NCBI GenBank assembly: GCA_027563935.2
Contig: CM050446.2
Location: 126,372,499-126,436,498 of the forward strand
Direction of reading: 5' to 3'
Length of the DNA stretch: 64,000 nucleotides
Origin: Costus lasius
Lineage: Eukaryota > Streptophyta > Magnoliopsida > Zingiberales > Costaceae
In this document: positions 45,417 to 56,828 of the stretch, piece by piece
Layout: each line of letters begins with the position of its first letter
Position numbering within the stretch: position 1 is the first letter of the stretch
Program-made: the position numbers and the translations under genes
The notes under the pieces: model-generated
What the model was told of the DNA's origin: nothing
The model's database searches: none
The model's input: only the letters and a program-made list of their open reading frames with translations

Positions 45417-47780
45417 ACCCTCTCCACATTTTGTTCATGAGCCGCTTGAAAAGCGGAGCGTTGTCCATCCTTTCGACCCCTCAGCCCCACCTTGACACGA
45501 CACTAGGTTCAAGCCAAAGACCTTAAAAATGGCGCTTCTTGGGAGGCAACCCAAGTTTTCTTCCTTGTCTTGCTAGTCCTTTTTGGTAGTTTACTTATCG
45601 GTGTTTTCATTAGTCTTGTTGTGGTGGTATCTTGGTTAGTTGACCACCTGCTTACTTTTCTTCCCACTATGTTGTCTCGTTCACCATGTGTTTGCTTTGC
45701 CAACTCTTTGGTGGTTTACTTCAGGGAATTTTCATTTATGGTTTTTATGTTTTGTGTCTTGATGACATCTTGATGGTATTATGGTATAGCTGGGAAGGAA
45801 TTTTTCCATTTGTAGATCACCTGCTAATCCTTTTGGGTAGATCACTTGACGGTATTTTGTTGCTGTTGTGACGGCAGCCTGCTGCTGTTGCTATTTTGAT
45901 TGTCTTCAAGAGTCGGTTCCTCTGCGTTTTCAATGATGGGTTTCATGTGATACGTTTTGATGACATTTTGCTGATTTTGTGATAGTGATGAGGTGGTATT
46001 TGCTCTTATTCTATTATGATTGCCTCTTGGAGATTAATCCTATGTTTGAAATTGTCTAGGGATGATCTGGGAGTTTTTGGGGGTCAATTGCGTTATTTGC
46101 AGAATTCCACGGGCGACCCAGCAACCAAAACCGCACCCGTGGAACCCTCTGTAAGCTGTGCAAGCTTAAGACTATTTCTCCACAGTTTCTTCCACGGGGG
46201 ACCCAGTAATCAAAACCGCACCCGAGGAACACTCTGTAGTATGCGCGAGCTAAAGCTTAGTTGTTCCTCAGTATCTTCCGTGGCCGGCCAAGCGAACAAG
46301 ACCACAGCCGTGGAAACTGGAGGGGCCCTCCACTTGACTTCTGTCCACTGGTGCCCCCTTTACATCGGGGCCTGCCCCTCGATCATCTCAGGAGCCCTCC
46401 ACGCATGAGCTCCTCCAACAACTACTGCAAAACCAACGGACCCATGGGCTCCAAATTGAGATGCTGATGGACAATGTACAATGTATCTATGACCTCCTTC
46501 GCTCTCCTCACGACGAGGAGGACCAGCACATGCACGATGTCACAGATTCTTCTGAGGACTCCTCTGATGCCTCCGACGACGACCGTCGAGACGCGGGGGA
46601 TGACCCCCGCGATTAGCTTTGTGAGTTCTCTATACCTCCCCCATTTTTGTACATCATCTTGTTCTCCTATTTTGGCATCGATGACGATGCCTTATTTTTC
46701 TGAGAGGGGAGGGGGTAGTTTTGAACTTATGATTTTTACTATGCTTTTACCGTTTACATTAGTTAGACAACTACCTTACTTTGTTCAAGAAATCAACTAT
46801 CTTGCTATGCTGGAAACTTAAATTCTCTGTACTGAATATGTGGATTCATGATCTTACGCTTTTCTTGCTTGTTTTCAATCATGAAGTTGATAGGTCAAAA
46901 TGGTAAGATGTGATGATTTTTATTCTTCTTGTGAATGATTTACTTGGGTATGCTTTGACTTTTTGCAGCCTTATTTGGATTTATGAAATTCTGCATTTGG
47001 GAATTCCAATGGATGAGAATCATAGGGTAACATACTGGAATTTCGTTGAAGTTTTATTGATTGCGGTATGTTTAGTAGCTTCAATGATGTGTTTGATTTT
47101 GGTTAGCTTGTTCGGTTGGCCATATTACTTGTGAAGATGACAGATTCAGTGTTTGAGATACCCTCCTTTCCATGTTTTATTTCATCTTTACTACACAACT
47201 TATTTCTGATATATAAAAAAAAAAGATGGCAGAAAAAGATTTAAGGAACGTGACGCCGCTGAGCTATAGACCGTAAGACGGATATAGACATGAGTCATGT
47301 AAACCTAAACTTGTTCTCAACCTACCGAAACATCAAAAGAGGGAAGTTGACAACTGTTTAGGTACATTGCTTACATCACTCGATTAAAGGCCACACAAAA
47401 AAGAAAAGAGAGAAAAAAGAGAAATAGAAAGCAACTATGTTGTAGATAGGCCACCAAATAATGAGGAGATCTCATGCATTGTACTCTCCTTTCCCAGCTG
47501 GTAGTATGGTTGTTCTTGCAAGGTAAACAAAACTCATATACTACACTGTGGTTCTTTGCATCCTACATGATATGAATCTTTAACTTGTTTCGACTGTGGG
47601 ATCTTTTGACTTGATTCTTGAGGATGAACCAATTGCTTGGATTTTGAAATCTACATGGGAAATGCTTGAGCTTAGCGTTTTCATCTAAATTCGTTCTCAA
47701 GTTGAGTATCTGATTCTTATTACCTGGCTCTATTACTTTCATTGCTTGAGGACAAGCAAGGATTTAAGTCTGAGAGATTT
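45417..47780 (+). other. 3' noncoding region of the Athila-like element
   Basis: Contains the Athila-family motif GCGCTTCTTGGGAGGCAACCC (about 45532-45552), three hairpin modules (46105-46320), a GAGGGGAGGGGGTAG purine tract near 46716 and a GAGGACAAGCAAGGATTTAAG stretch before the 3' LTR. A 74-residue frame at 46910-47134 is strongly hydrophobic with two possible membrane spans. It lies where Athila elements carry an envelope-like frame, but no specific match is seen. Confidence 0.6.
46105..46320. repeat. Three inverted-repeat modules (CCACGGG / CCCGTGG)
   Basis: Three units about 85 bp apart, each about 40 bp: TTCCACGGG, GACCCAG..A.CAAAACCGCA, then CCCGTGGAA or CCCGAGGAA. The same module occurs three times in each LTR (40084-40300, 48043-48260) with the same spacing. 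Confidence 0.75.
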
Positions 47781-49322
47781 TGATACCTTGCATTTATATA
47801 GAGTTTTCGAGTATATTTTTGCTAGTATTCAGTGAGAATCGGGATATTTTTATCTTGTTTGTCCACTTTTTGTGCTTATCTCTCAATTTGCTTTGGAATC
47901 TTCACCATTTCCTGTTTTCAATGATTTTTAGGTTAAATCACCCTATTCTATCACTTATTTGACGATTCTGAGATTACCAGGTGATTCAGAAGGCGAAAAC
48001 AAGTCAGCACACCAAATTTCAGCTTGATCGAAGTCTTCCATAAGTTTCACGGGTGACCCAGTGATGCAAACCGCACCCGAGGAACTCTCTGGAGGCAGCC
48101 AGCTTCGCAAGACAGCCATTCCACAGAAACTTCCTCGGGGGACCTAGTGATGAAAACCTCACCCGAGGAACTTTCTGTAAGCAGCGCAGTTGTAACTCAG
48201 TTTCACCACAGTATCTTCCATGGGGCACCCAGCGACGCAAATCTCGCCCCGTGGAACTTGCGTATCTTTCTTCAGCCGTTGTGCGACCCCCCCTGCACTA
48301 AAAAAGGCATAACTTATCCATTTCTTAGCGGATTCGGGCGAAACTGGTGCCGTTGGATCCGTAATTTGAAGAGGCATCTGATGGATAGGATTGGCCAGGT
48401 TTTCGACAGAAAGAAATAGGGCGTAAAGAGGAAAAATCGGGACGGTGTAAGGAGCAGACTTCTTGTTCTTGGTGTGGCGGCGACTGGCGATCAGGGAGGA
48501 GACGATTTGGGGGAGGCGACCAGCATCCTTAGAGGCTTTTATCTGGATCGACAGTGAAGGAGAAGGGCTATCTTTGAGTTTGGATTCGATTCTAACCCTT
48601 TTTCCCCTTCTTCCTGATGTACTTTCTTGAAATATCTTTGTGTAAAACCATGATAATGATAGCTTAAACTTTTTAGTCGGAGATCAGGGTGTAGCCCTCT
48701 CTTAGATTTCTGGATTGTGATGATAAAAAATATTTCTGATATTATATTTTGTCATCTATTTGATTCCTTGGAGATTTATATTCATGTTGTTTTGAATTAA
48801 TCACTCAAATGACATTAGAGTAATGTGTGAAGAATCACTATTACAGACATTCCTTGGAGCGATCGTGTAGGGTTTGTAGCGAGAGCTAGGATCCTACACG
48901 AAGAAAAGGCCACGGTTGCTCGAATCCATCTATGCTATAGTTGCGCGTTGAGAGGCGGCTACTATACTAGATGCGGGTTATTTTCATGCGCTGAGAAGCG
49001 GTGATTTCTTTCTATGCATTTTTCTTTAGATTATGAGCGGTAATTATTAGATATTTATCGTACATCGTTTAATTTAATTGAGGGGTGAACCCATGATCTC
49101 CGATGTCTTTAAATCATTGTCAATCGTCTTTCGTCGTACATCATTAGAATTTTCTTAGATTACTGCTTGTTATTTTACTGATTTCCCTTAGTTCATAATA
49201 TTCACCCGAACTTGATTGTTTAGCTTTTGATCGATAGAATTGTCAATACTCGATTCTCCGTCCTTGTGGGAACGATATTCTTACTGCACCGATATAACCG
49301 TGCGTTTGCGGTGATAGCAATA
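47781..49322 (+). repeat. 3' LTR of the Athila-like element
   Basis: Pairs with 39821-41360. It ends AGCAATA, where the 5' copy has GGCAACA, and is followed by the GCAAG duplication. Confidence 0.9.
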
Positions 49323-49327
49323 GCAAG

Positions 49328-50270
49328 CTACAGCTTTTGCCTAAAACTCTTTTGGCATGTTCTTGCTCTTTAACATGCTTTGTGTCATGTCCAGTATTGT
49401 TCTGTTCTTTCTCTCTACCACACCATTCTGCTGGGGTGACCTAGGAACTGTCAAGAATCTTCTAATGCCTTTAGATTCACAAAAATCATTAAAAGTTTTG
49501 GAAGTAAATTCTCCTTCTCGATCAGTGCGCAGAGCTTTAATTGAGAATTCACTTTCATTTTCCACCAAAGCTATGAATTTTAAAAAGACATCACAGGCTT
49601 CTGACTTCTCCTTTAAAAAGTATACCCAGATTTTTCTGTTGTAGTCATCAATAAATAGTAAAAAGTATCTACTCTTACCAATTGAAATTGGATTAATTGG
49701 ACCACAAATGTCTGCATGTACAAGTTGAAGTGGTTGTCTTGCTCGTGAGAATGATTCTTTTGGAAAACTATTTTTGAAGTGTTTTCCATAAATGCAACCT
49801 TCACACATTTGATCTAGACAATCAATGTGTGGGAGTCCATAAGCCATCTTCTCCTTGGCTAATTGTTTTAGGCTATCAAAGTTTAGATGTCCCATTCGGT
49901 GATGCCACAACCATGAGGGATCTTGTACAAACAAACATTTAGGCAAGTCAGTCTTCAATACCAGTGAGAACATTCTATTCTGTGACATTTTTACTTTTGC
50001 CATGAGTTTATTTTCTGAGTTTGTAATTGTCATAGAGCCATCTTTCAAATGATTATCATAATTTTTCTCTAACAATTGTCCTAAACTCAGAATATTTGAT
50101 TTTAGGGCAGGTACATAGTACACTTGACTGATGAATTGATGTGAACCATCATTGGAAACAATCAAAATATTTTCAATTCCAGTGACATCTACCTTTCTCC
50201 CATCACCAAAAGAAATATTCCTTCTAAAAGATTCATTTAGAGTAACAAACAAATCTTTTTTGCCAGTCAT
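49328..50270 (-). pseudogene. Copia protease end, GAG-pre-integrase and integrase core (element 2)
   Basis: A 309-residue open stretch. It begins after the copia protease motif, continues through YYVPALKSNILSLGQLLE, and the GAG-pre-integrase zinc motif (WLWHHRMGHLNFDSL, then CEGCIYGKH). The integrase core follows, with HADICGP and FIDDYNRK (first Asp), LRTDREGEF (second Asp) and NGVVERKNR (Glu). All three catalytic acids are present. It stops near KEF and continues past the Athila insertion at 39815-39453. Confidence 0.88.
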
Positions 50271-50319
50271 GTGATTGCTAACAGCAGTATCTAGAAACCA
50301 TGCCTCTTGTTCCTTCTCT

Positions 50320-50701
50320 TCATTACAAGTCAGTAGAAAGACTGATTCTTCTTCTTCATTCTCAACTTGTGTGCAGAAAGAATTCTTTGTCCTTCGATTG
50401 GCTGCCCTGTCCTTCTATTCGTCTGTCTACATTCTGTGGCATAATGTCCATATCTTTGACAGTTATAACATTGTACTTGTCCTCTTCTTCCTCCTCTATT
50501 GTATTGATTTTCTCTACCACGTCTTGAATCAGATTGACCACGACCTCTTGCCTGTCTCATGTCTGATGTATTAGTGGAGTTTCTATCTGAGTCTCTTGAA
50601 CTGGTGAAAGTTCTATCTAATCTTCCTCTTCCTCTTCCTCTTCCATAAGATTGATCACGACCTCTTGCTTGTCTTTGGCCTCCCTCTCTTTGGAACTGGG
50701 G
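50320..50701 (-). pseudogene. Copia gag C-terminus with zinc knuckle (element 2)
   Basis: Arg/Gly/Gln-rich sequence with an intact C-x2-C-x4-H-x4-C knuckle (CYNCQRYGHYATEC) near 50440-50480. The Arg-rich part upstream is interrupted at 50702 by the 2.7-kb solo LTR. Gag resumes at 53442. Confidence 0.85.
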
Positions 50702-50706
50702 TTTTC

Positions 50707-53436
50707 TGTTATAATTTAATCTTAAAAAAAAACTAACTTTCTAGTTTATTTGTTTTATTTTGCAGGACCTAATTGTAATTAGGGGAAACTTATGGACCTT
50801 AGTATAAAATTCCTTTTTAAAACCCATCTTTTCTTGTCTTGCCGAGGGTTTTCATTTCCTCTTCTCCTATCTGGCGACTATTGTTTTCCTTTTTTTTTCC
50901 TCTCTGTGAGTGGCGATCTTTCCAGCGTTCGACGATTTCATCTGGAATAGCTCGGTGTATCTTACCCAGGAAGCATCAACGTGAGTTCTTTCTGCCTATT
51001 TCTTTTTCTCTTAGTCAAATCGAGGTAAGAATATCTCGCCGCTTCTCTCCCTCTTTCTTGATTTGGCATGTTTTTAGATGCTTTGTAAATTTAGCAACGA
51101 GATTTGGGATTTCTTTTTGCTGGGCTTGTTATTCATGCATTTGATTAATGATTAATCAATTAAGGATTGTATATTTTGGATTAAATCTCAGATCTAATCT
51201 AGTTGAATTCTTTGTCAATCTTCCTTTGCATTAATTACCTGTCAATGATTTTGGACTCTTGTTGTTGCTAGAGCTGCCTGCTATTCTTGTGAAACGATCA
51301 GCTTCCTAATGACAATTTAGGGGTGATATAGCACTGGAAAGGCCAAAATTAGTTACCACCTATAAGTACCTTGATAGCACAAGCGGGCTACAGAATAATA
51401 ATTTTTTTTTTGTACAATGAATATAGGAAATTATTTTGTGTTGAAGCAGCGCATGTCACAATATCAGATAAAATTATGCTAGGCACATCTACATACCATT
51501 GAAGAGCTCCAGCTCTGTTCATAGAATTTCACATATCTTTGATGTAATTTTGTCTGCATGCAATGTCATAAAGAGGAAAATGTATTTGATATGGATCCTT
51601 ATCTGAATGGGTATAGTATAAGCCATATTTCTCCAAGTTTCATCATGAAGTTGAATAATTGCTGCTCTTACTATCATGCTCCTAGCTTTATTTCCTTGTG
51701 AAACTATGACGTATGCTACTTAGCTTCCCTCATAGTTAATCTCTCCATTCAATGCCCAAAATATTGGTTCTGTAAGTGATATACTCGAATAGTTCCAATT
51801 GCTAAATTAGTATTGTGGATATGAATTTAATTATAATTTTATCTTAACTTACTTGGATTGCTTGCATGTGACCGTTAAGTATTTCTTGAATAGTTGCTAA
51901 TTCTTTTCAAAGACATAAGGATACAATAAGATAAATTGAAAAAGAGAATTGATTTATAAATTCAAGTTATGACGGCAACAAGATATTTAATTAAAATAAT
52001 AAGAAAATGTATGGTAAGAAGTGGTGAATTAATAACTTAATTAATCTTAATGTTTTTGTGTTTGTGTACAGTGGGTTAGAATTATAAGGAAATTATTTGG
52101 AATTAATTAAAAATAGTAAAGAATATCAAATACATGTTTACATAACCAAATAGAATTAGTGATTGGGAACAAACAGATTTGTTCTGGTTAGAATTGGATA
52201 ACAATTAATATACCAATATAACAAAAAACATATTTAGAATGAACCTTGTGAGAGAACTTTAAGATCCATGTCATTAAAGAAACAATTAAATACATGCATA
52301 TCTTTGTCTTGAATGAATTAATAAAGCAATTTTAATTATGTGCACATAGTAATCCTTTCTCTTTGAAATGATTAGAAAAGAAGATAGCTAAGAGGTGATA
52401 AGTTAGAAAGTCAAGACTAGAAACTAAAGTGATTCAAAGACTGTGAGAATTGGTAAACTTTTGGCAAAGAAAATCAATCTTTGATGTAGGAATCTAATCT
52501 CTCTCATTTCATCACAGCATTTTAAGCTTATGTGAAATCTATGGTACCTTATCGTTCAGTTCCTTTGATTATTGTTTCTTTACCGTTGAATTCAGTATCA
52601 TTCATTTATGATCATTATGATGGACATGACATGGTTTAATATTGCATTGATTACTTTGTTGAAACATTTATGATGATAGTTTAGTGCTTTTGGGGATTGA
52701 CTGATGTCGTGGCATAGATTGATCTTATGCTGGATTACATTTTACCGGCTATACCACCGTGGACTCTATAGTGCCAAGTGTGGATCGGCTATAGAGGTGC
52801 TAGCTAGAGGTCACCTTACGGGAAGTCATTAGACTAACCGGGGTCTTGGATGTTGGACGCAACATCCCTCGAGCTGTCTGAGGGCAGTTGTTCCATCAGT
52901 TGAGCAACTATGGAATCACTCTAACAAAGAGTGCGGACTCGATTGCGAGGTTATTATGTGGTTACGCTCTTGATTTACACGACTCTGTGGATGTGATGTT
53001 TACATGTAGAATAGTAAAGTTGTTATTAATAATCCTTCTTTATTATATGCATTTTGTGATTCCTACTTAGCTTTTCTTGCTAACTCCCTTGTTTTGCCTC
53101 CAGGTCCAGGTTCAGGTTCGACCTAACCCCAAAATGAATAGCTAGATAGAGATTGCAGTCTTGGGAAAATAAATAGTTAAAGTGGTTTTCTCGAGTTGTA
53201 ATATTTGTGTTTTGGCATTGTTAGCCTAATTTTGTATCTTGTTGAAAAGTTTGAAAAAGGTTGTAATAAGCATATTCTGGTTGATTTCTTTTGGTATGGG
53301 TTGTGAGATTTGAAGTTTATATAATTTTGTTAGTGATTGTTATGTTGTGGTGTCATGATTTGGAAGATGATATTGTGTTGGCTTTTATCTTTTAAACTCT
53401 TGCGTCCTTGGCGGAGCCTTTCGCCGGGGTGTAACA
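50707..53436. mobile_element. 2.7-kb solo LTR inserted in copia gag, TSD TTTTC
   Basis: Starts TGTTATA and ends GTGTAACA, with TTTTC at 50702-50706 and 53437-53441. There is no internal coding region, primer site or second LTR. The length and the GGCGGAGCC.TTCGCCGGGGTGTAACA end fit a large Ty3/gypsy LTR left after LTR-LTR recombination. The orientation is not settled. Open frames inside are short and unrecognised. Confidence 0.8.
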
Positions 53437-53441
53437 TTTTC

Positions 53442-54086
53442 TTTCATTGTCTGGAATAGACAACCTGGATAAAAGAACCTCCTCTTGTGGTTCTTCGTTC
53501 ATTCTTTCTTCATGGGCTTATAGCGAACCCATGAGTTGATCTATAGTCATTGCATCTAAGTCTCTGGCCTCTTCAATGGCCACAACGATATAGTTGAATT
53601 TTCTATCAAGAGAAAGCAGTATCTTTTCAACTACACGTGTATCTTCTAACTTTTCACAATATTTTCTCAGTTGATTTACTATAGCCAGAACTCTAGTAAA
53701 ATAATCAGAAACAGACTCTGAAGCTTTCATCTTAAGAGATTCGAATTGTCCTCTTAAGGATTGAAGACGTACTCTTACCACTTGGTCTATTCCTCTAAAA
53801 GAGTTTTGTAGGATTTCTCATGCTTGTTTGGCAGTTTCTACACTAGATACCTTTACAAATATTGTCTCATCTAAGCACATGTGAATAAGAGTTGAAGCTT
53901 GTTAATCTCTTTTCTTTACCTTTTGAAAGATATTTTGTTGTGCTTGAGATAGGCCTTCAGTTGTCACAGATTGTTCAATGCCCTTCTCAATCATATCCCA
54001 TACATCTTGGGATCCAAGCAAAGCTTTCATTCTCATAATTGTCTTTGGTGATTTTCGAAAACTGAAAGGTGCCTCCGTTCATCATT
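53442..54086 (-). pseudogene. Copia gag N-terminal part (element 2), broken
   Basis: The start is best placed at the ATG at 54086 (MMNGGTFQF, a typical opening of this gag type). Frame breaks follow. An open stretch at 53781-53518 encodes the UBN2-like gag core ([23 protein letters not shown], shown here as [11 protein letters not shown] and VSDYFTRV, then [20 protein letters not shown]). It continues to 53442, where the solo LTR begins. Confidence 0.85.
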
Positions 54087-55318
54087 TCTATTTAATTATG
54101 ACCGGCTTACAATTTAGGCAAGATTCAATTAAGTATTGTTTGGCTTAGATAAAACAGCTTCGTTCAAAAATCAATTGAACCCTTCTTCACCGAGAATCAG
54201 AGAACAGGTCAAAATTCAATTTTGACGGGCCAAATTGGTTCAAAATTGAACCGAAAATGGATCTCGTAAATTGGTTCAGGCGCTGAACCAAAATTAGGTC
54301 AAAAATGGGTTCAGCAGGGCGAAAAATCTCGGTTGCGGCAACAGTTTGCGAGTGTCGCTCGCGTTCGGCGCGCAGGAAACGTCGGCGGCGCTGGATCTCA
54401 GTCGCAAGTAGTCGTCGTCAGGCCGGCGGACGTCGTCGGGCGACCGTCTGCGACTGGCTGGAAGCGGCTCGACCTTGCGACGGTCGACAGCAAATCTTTG
54501 ATGCTTGCAGCGAGCGGGCAGCGGCGAATATTCTGGCTGCAGGGACGTTCGCCAACGTTCGGCGGATCTGGAGACGTTTGGCGGCGATCTCCAAATCAGA
54601 GAAAGCGCCGGATCTAATGCTTAATGCTTCTCGACTTCTTCGTGGCTTCGTCAAGCAGAGACGACGATTTCTCGGTGATTTCGGCGTCGGATTTCGTTTT
54701 CGGTGGATCTGGTGTTGAGATCGGGGCAACGGACGGATTTCGTCTTCGGCGCACGCGCCGGATTTTGTTGCTTTTCTTTGCTGCCCGGAGGACTTTGGTT
54801 TCGTTGCCTCAGAATTCGACCTCACTGCAAAGAGGATAGCGTCGAATCTAAAACAACGAAACTTTTCGCCTTCGTCAAGAGAGAATACTTCTCGTATGAT
54901 TGATATTAAGTTTGGTCAACGTTTGATATTTTGACCAAATCAATTCTTCATATGGCGTCTCTTGGCTAGAGAGATGCAGTGGCGATGATGGCGTCAGTGA
55001 ACACCGATAGCGGCGAGGAAATTTTTCGTCGTTCTCCTGTTTTCGCTTGAATCTTCGTCTTCGGCACAGATCTGGAAAAATCAGCGCTGGATCAAAAACT
55101 TCGTCGCCTGGAGAATCAGGGAAGACGTCTTCTTCGGAGCAGCAGGCAGATCTTCGTCTTCGCCTGGTTACTTCTCGTCGCAAGGTTGCAACAAGGATTA
55201 TCTTCACCGGATCGTCTTTTCGTCAGCCTGTCTCACAAGCGGATCTTCTTACGCATTGTGAGATGTTTTTCTCGCCCAGCTCATAATACACCCTCAGCTG
55301 TACAATCAGATACCACTT
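54087..55318 (-). other. Long GC-rich leader of copia element 2
   Basis: Between the primer site beside the right LTR and the gag start lie 1.2 kb of GC-rich sequence with CG-rich blocks (54300-54830, 55000-55260) and overlapping open frames on both strands. No protein domain is recognised. Most copia leaders are far shorter, so this block may be captured or recombined DNA. Confidence 0.5.
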
Positions 55319-55533
55319 TATTAAGGCCGAAAGACAAAAAGCAAGGAACAATAATATTGAAGAGGAAATAACTCGATAGCAACTTTTTATTAAGTAAATC
55401 AAATAAATATATAATATATCGAAATGATAAAATTAAATTATTTTAATAAAATATTTACTAAAATAAGAAATGTGCTACGTGGAGCAAGTTACCACGTTAA
55501 CATGTAGGCAAAGTCATATTTATTATTTTAACA
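55319..55533 (-). repeat. 5' LTR of copia element 2
   Basis: Pairs with 37508-37720. The primer site is on its left and the GTTCT duplication on its right. Confidence 0.9.
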
Positions 55534-56828
55534 GTTCTATATAGAAAATAAAGTTTCAAAACTCCTAATCCAAGTATCTAACTCTACCGATATTGTCGAG
55601 TTCCCTACTCTGAAGGTACCCATTTTTTCTTCCATTCACCAAATCAATCGTTTTGTAGATTGCCATAATTATTAATTAATATGTGTGGTTCCTGTTAATT
55701 TATTTAAGGCACTGGTGCTAATTTGCGATCATAAAAATGACTTACTTTTTATATTCTTTCTTGTAATTATATCCCCGCTTTACCATTTCTACCTCCTGGT
55801 TGCATGTGTAGATATTCATCAACGTTTTTTTCTAATTGCATGTGCAGATATTCATCAACGTTCCTTTCTGGTACTACACCTTCAAAGCTGTGATCTCTCC
55901 TTTCTTGACTCAGAAAACCAAAAGCAAGTTCATCTTTACTCGTCCTTCAAAAGTTCTAGAGACACTTCTCGAGTAAGTCCTCTTCCCTCGTGAAAATCAA
56001 ATCTGATATAACAAGTTTCCTTCACACTCTGACATAACCTCGTCTTCTTAGTTTAGATACATTCAAATCTATTCGTTAGATATGGTGGTCTGAAACACGA
56101 CAATAACACCGAGTTCTCTGTCCGTCAGTTTCAGAGCTCCTCATCATATCCAACTCTACCGATACTGTCCAGATCCTTACTCTGAAGGTACCCAATGTTT
56201 TTTCCATTCACCAAATCAATCGATTTGTAGATTGCCGGAAGCTCTAGTTGAAATAGATTATTTACTGTACATGCACCATATGAACAGACAGGAATTAAAA
56301 TCTGGGACGTGAGTATTTGTGGGATGGGAGGTGAACTACAAAGAGGAGTTCATCCCAACGGACGAGGGATCATACACCATTCTTGTGCGGAAGAGCAAGA
56401 AGATGGGGCCGACCGAGGAGCCGACTCGCAACTCATTTAGGAACAATGAGCCAGGGAAAATCGTTCTGACCATTGAGAACACTACTTTATGGAAAAAGAA
56501 GGTTTTTTATCGCTATAAGACGAAGAGCTCTTGAGACTTGCTACTTGAATAGTTTGATCGCTTCTTCTTCTGGCCATTACATGCGTTCTATATAGTTGAA
56601 TATTGTGTTTGTTCGTTTGGTGGAGTTAAATTGTTGCAGACTCCAAAATACAACAATTAGAGAAGATTTTGTTGTCGCATTTGTGTACATGGATATATTT
56701 TGCATTGGTTATTTTATTCAAGCATACATAATCTATATTTTTCATTGATTATCTTATTCAAGCATACATCTCTCTGTTCCGATGATGTATTGTCTTATAT
56801 TATTCTTGCATGCGTATTAGATAGCCAA

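Larger units (their letters stand above)
39821..49322 (+). mobile_element. Athila-like gypsy retrotransposon with captured host gene segments, TSD GCAAG
   Basis: Two LTRs (39821-41360 and 47781-49322, about 1.54 kb, over 95% alike by eye) are bracketed by GCAAG (39816-39820 and 49323-49327). After the 5' LTR comes TTTTTGGCACCGCTGCCGGGG, close to the tRNA-Asp-type primer site of Athila elements. The interior carries gag and an Athila-type protease. It breaks at the first residues of reverse transcriptase, then holds 1.5 kb reading as two plant host proteins, then a noncoding 3' region with the GCGCTTCTTGGGAGGCAACCC motif. There is no reverse transcriptase or integrase, so it is non-autonomous. 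High LTR similarity makes it the youngest large insertion in the window. Confidence 0.92.
37508..55533 (-). mobile_element. Ty1/copia retrotransposon (element 2), split by two later insertions, TSD GTTCT
   Basis: LTRs of 213 and 215 bp (37508-37720 and 55319-55533) are bracketed by GTTCT at 37503-37507 and 55534-55538. Minus-strand TG starts and a polypurine tract TTTAAGGGGGGA (about 37721-37732) support the ends. A primer site TGGTATCTGATTG sits beside the right LTR. Removing the two inner elements (39821-49322 and 50707-53436) with one TSD copy each leaves about 5.8 kb, a normal copia length. Coding order on the minus strand is gag, protease region, integrase, reverse transcriptase, RNase H. 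Confidence 0.92.
36231..56534 (+). pseudogene. Patellin-like Sec14/GOLD gene, decayed and split by an 18-kb insertion
   Basis: Exon pieces on the plus strand: 36231-36744 (acidic start, CRAL-TRIO-N and lipid-binding domain start), 37225-37349 (IFVNVPFWYYAFNAVISPFL), 37442-37507 continuing at 55534, a duplicate of the second and third exons at 55848-55972 and 56057-56190, and a last exon about 56300-56534 encoding the GOLD-domain end (VNYKEEFIP, then RYKTKSS stop). Patellins bind phosphoinositides in membrane traffic and cell-plate formation. Decay signs: a frame shift after the acidic start, loss of the residues between TVMKQ and IFVN, loss of the third-exon acceptor AG (CAA at 37441; the duplicate keeps TAG), a 1-base shift in the last exon, and the retrotransposon insertion. 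Confidence 0.8.

Noticed and set aside
54305..55286. GC-rich open frames as a host gene
   Set aside because: They lie between the copia primer site and gag and show no protein domain on either strand.
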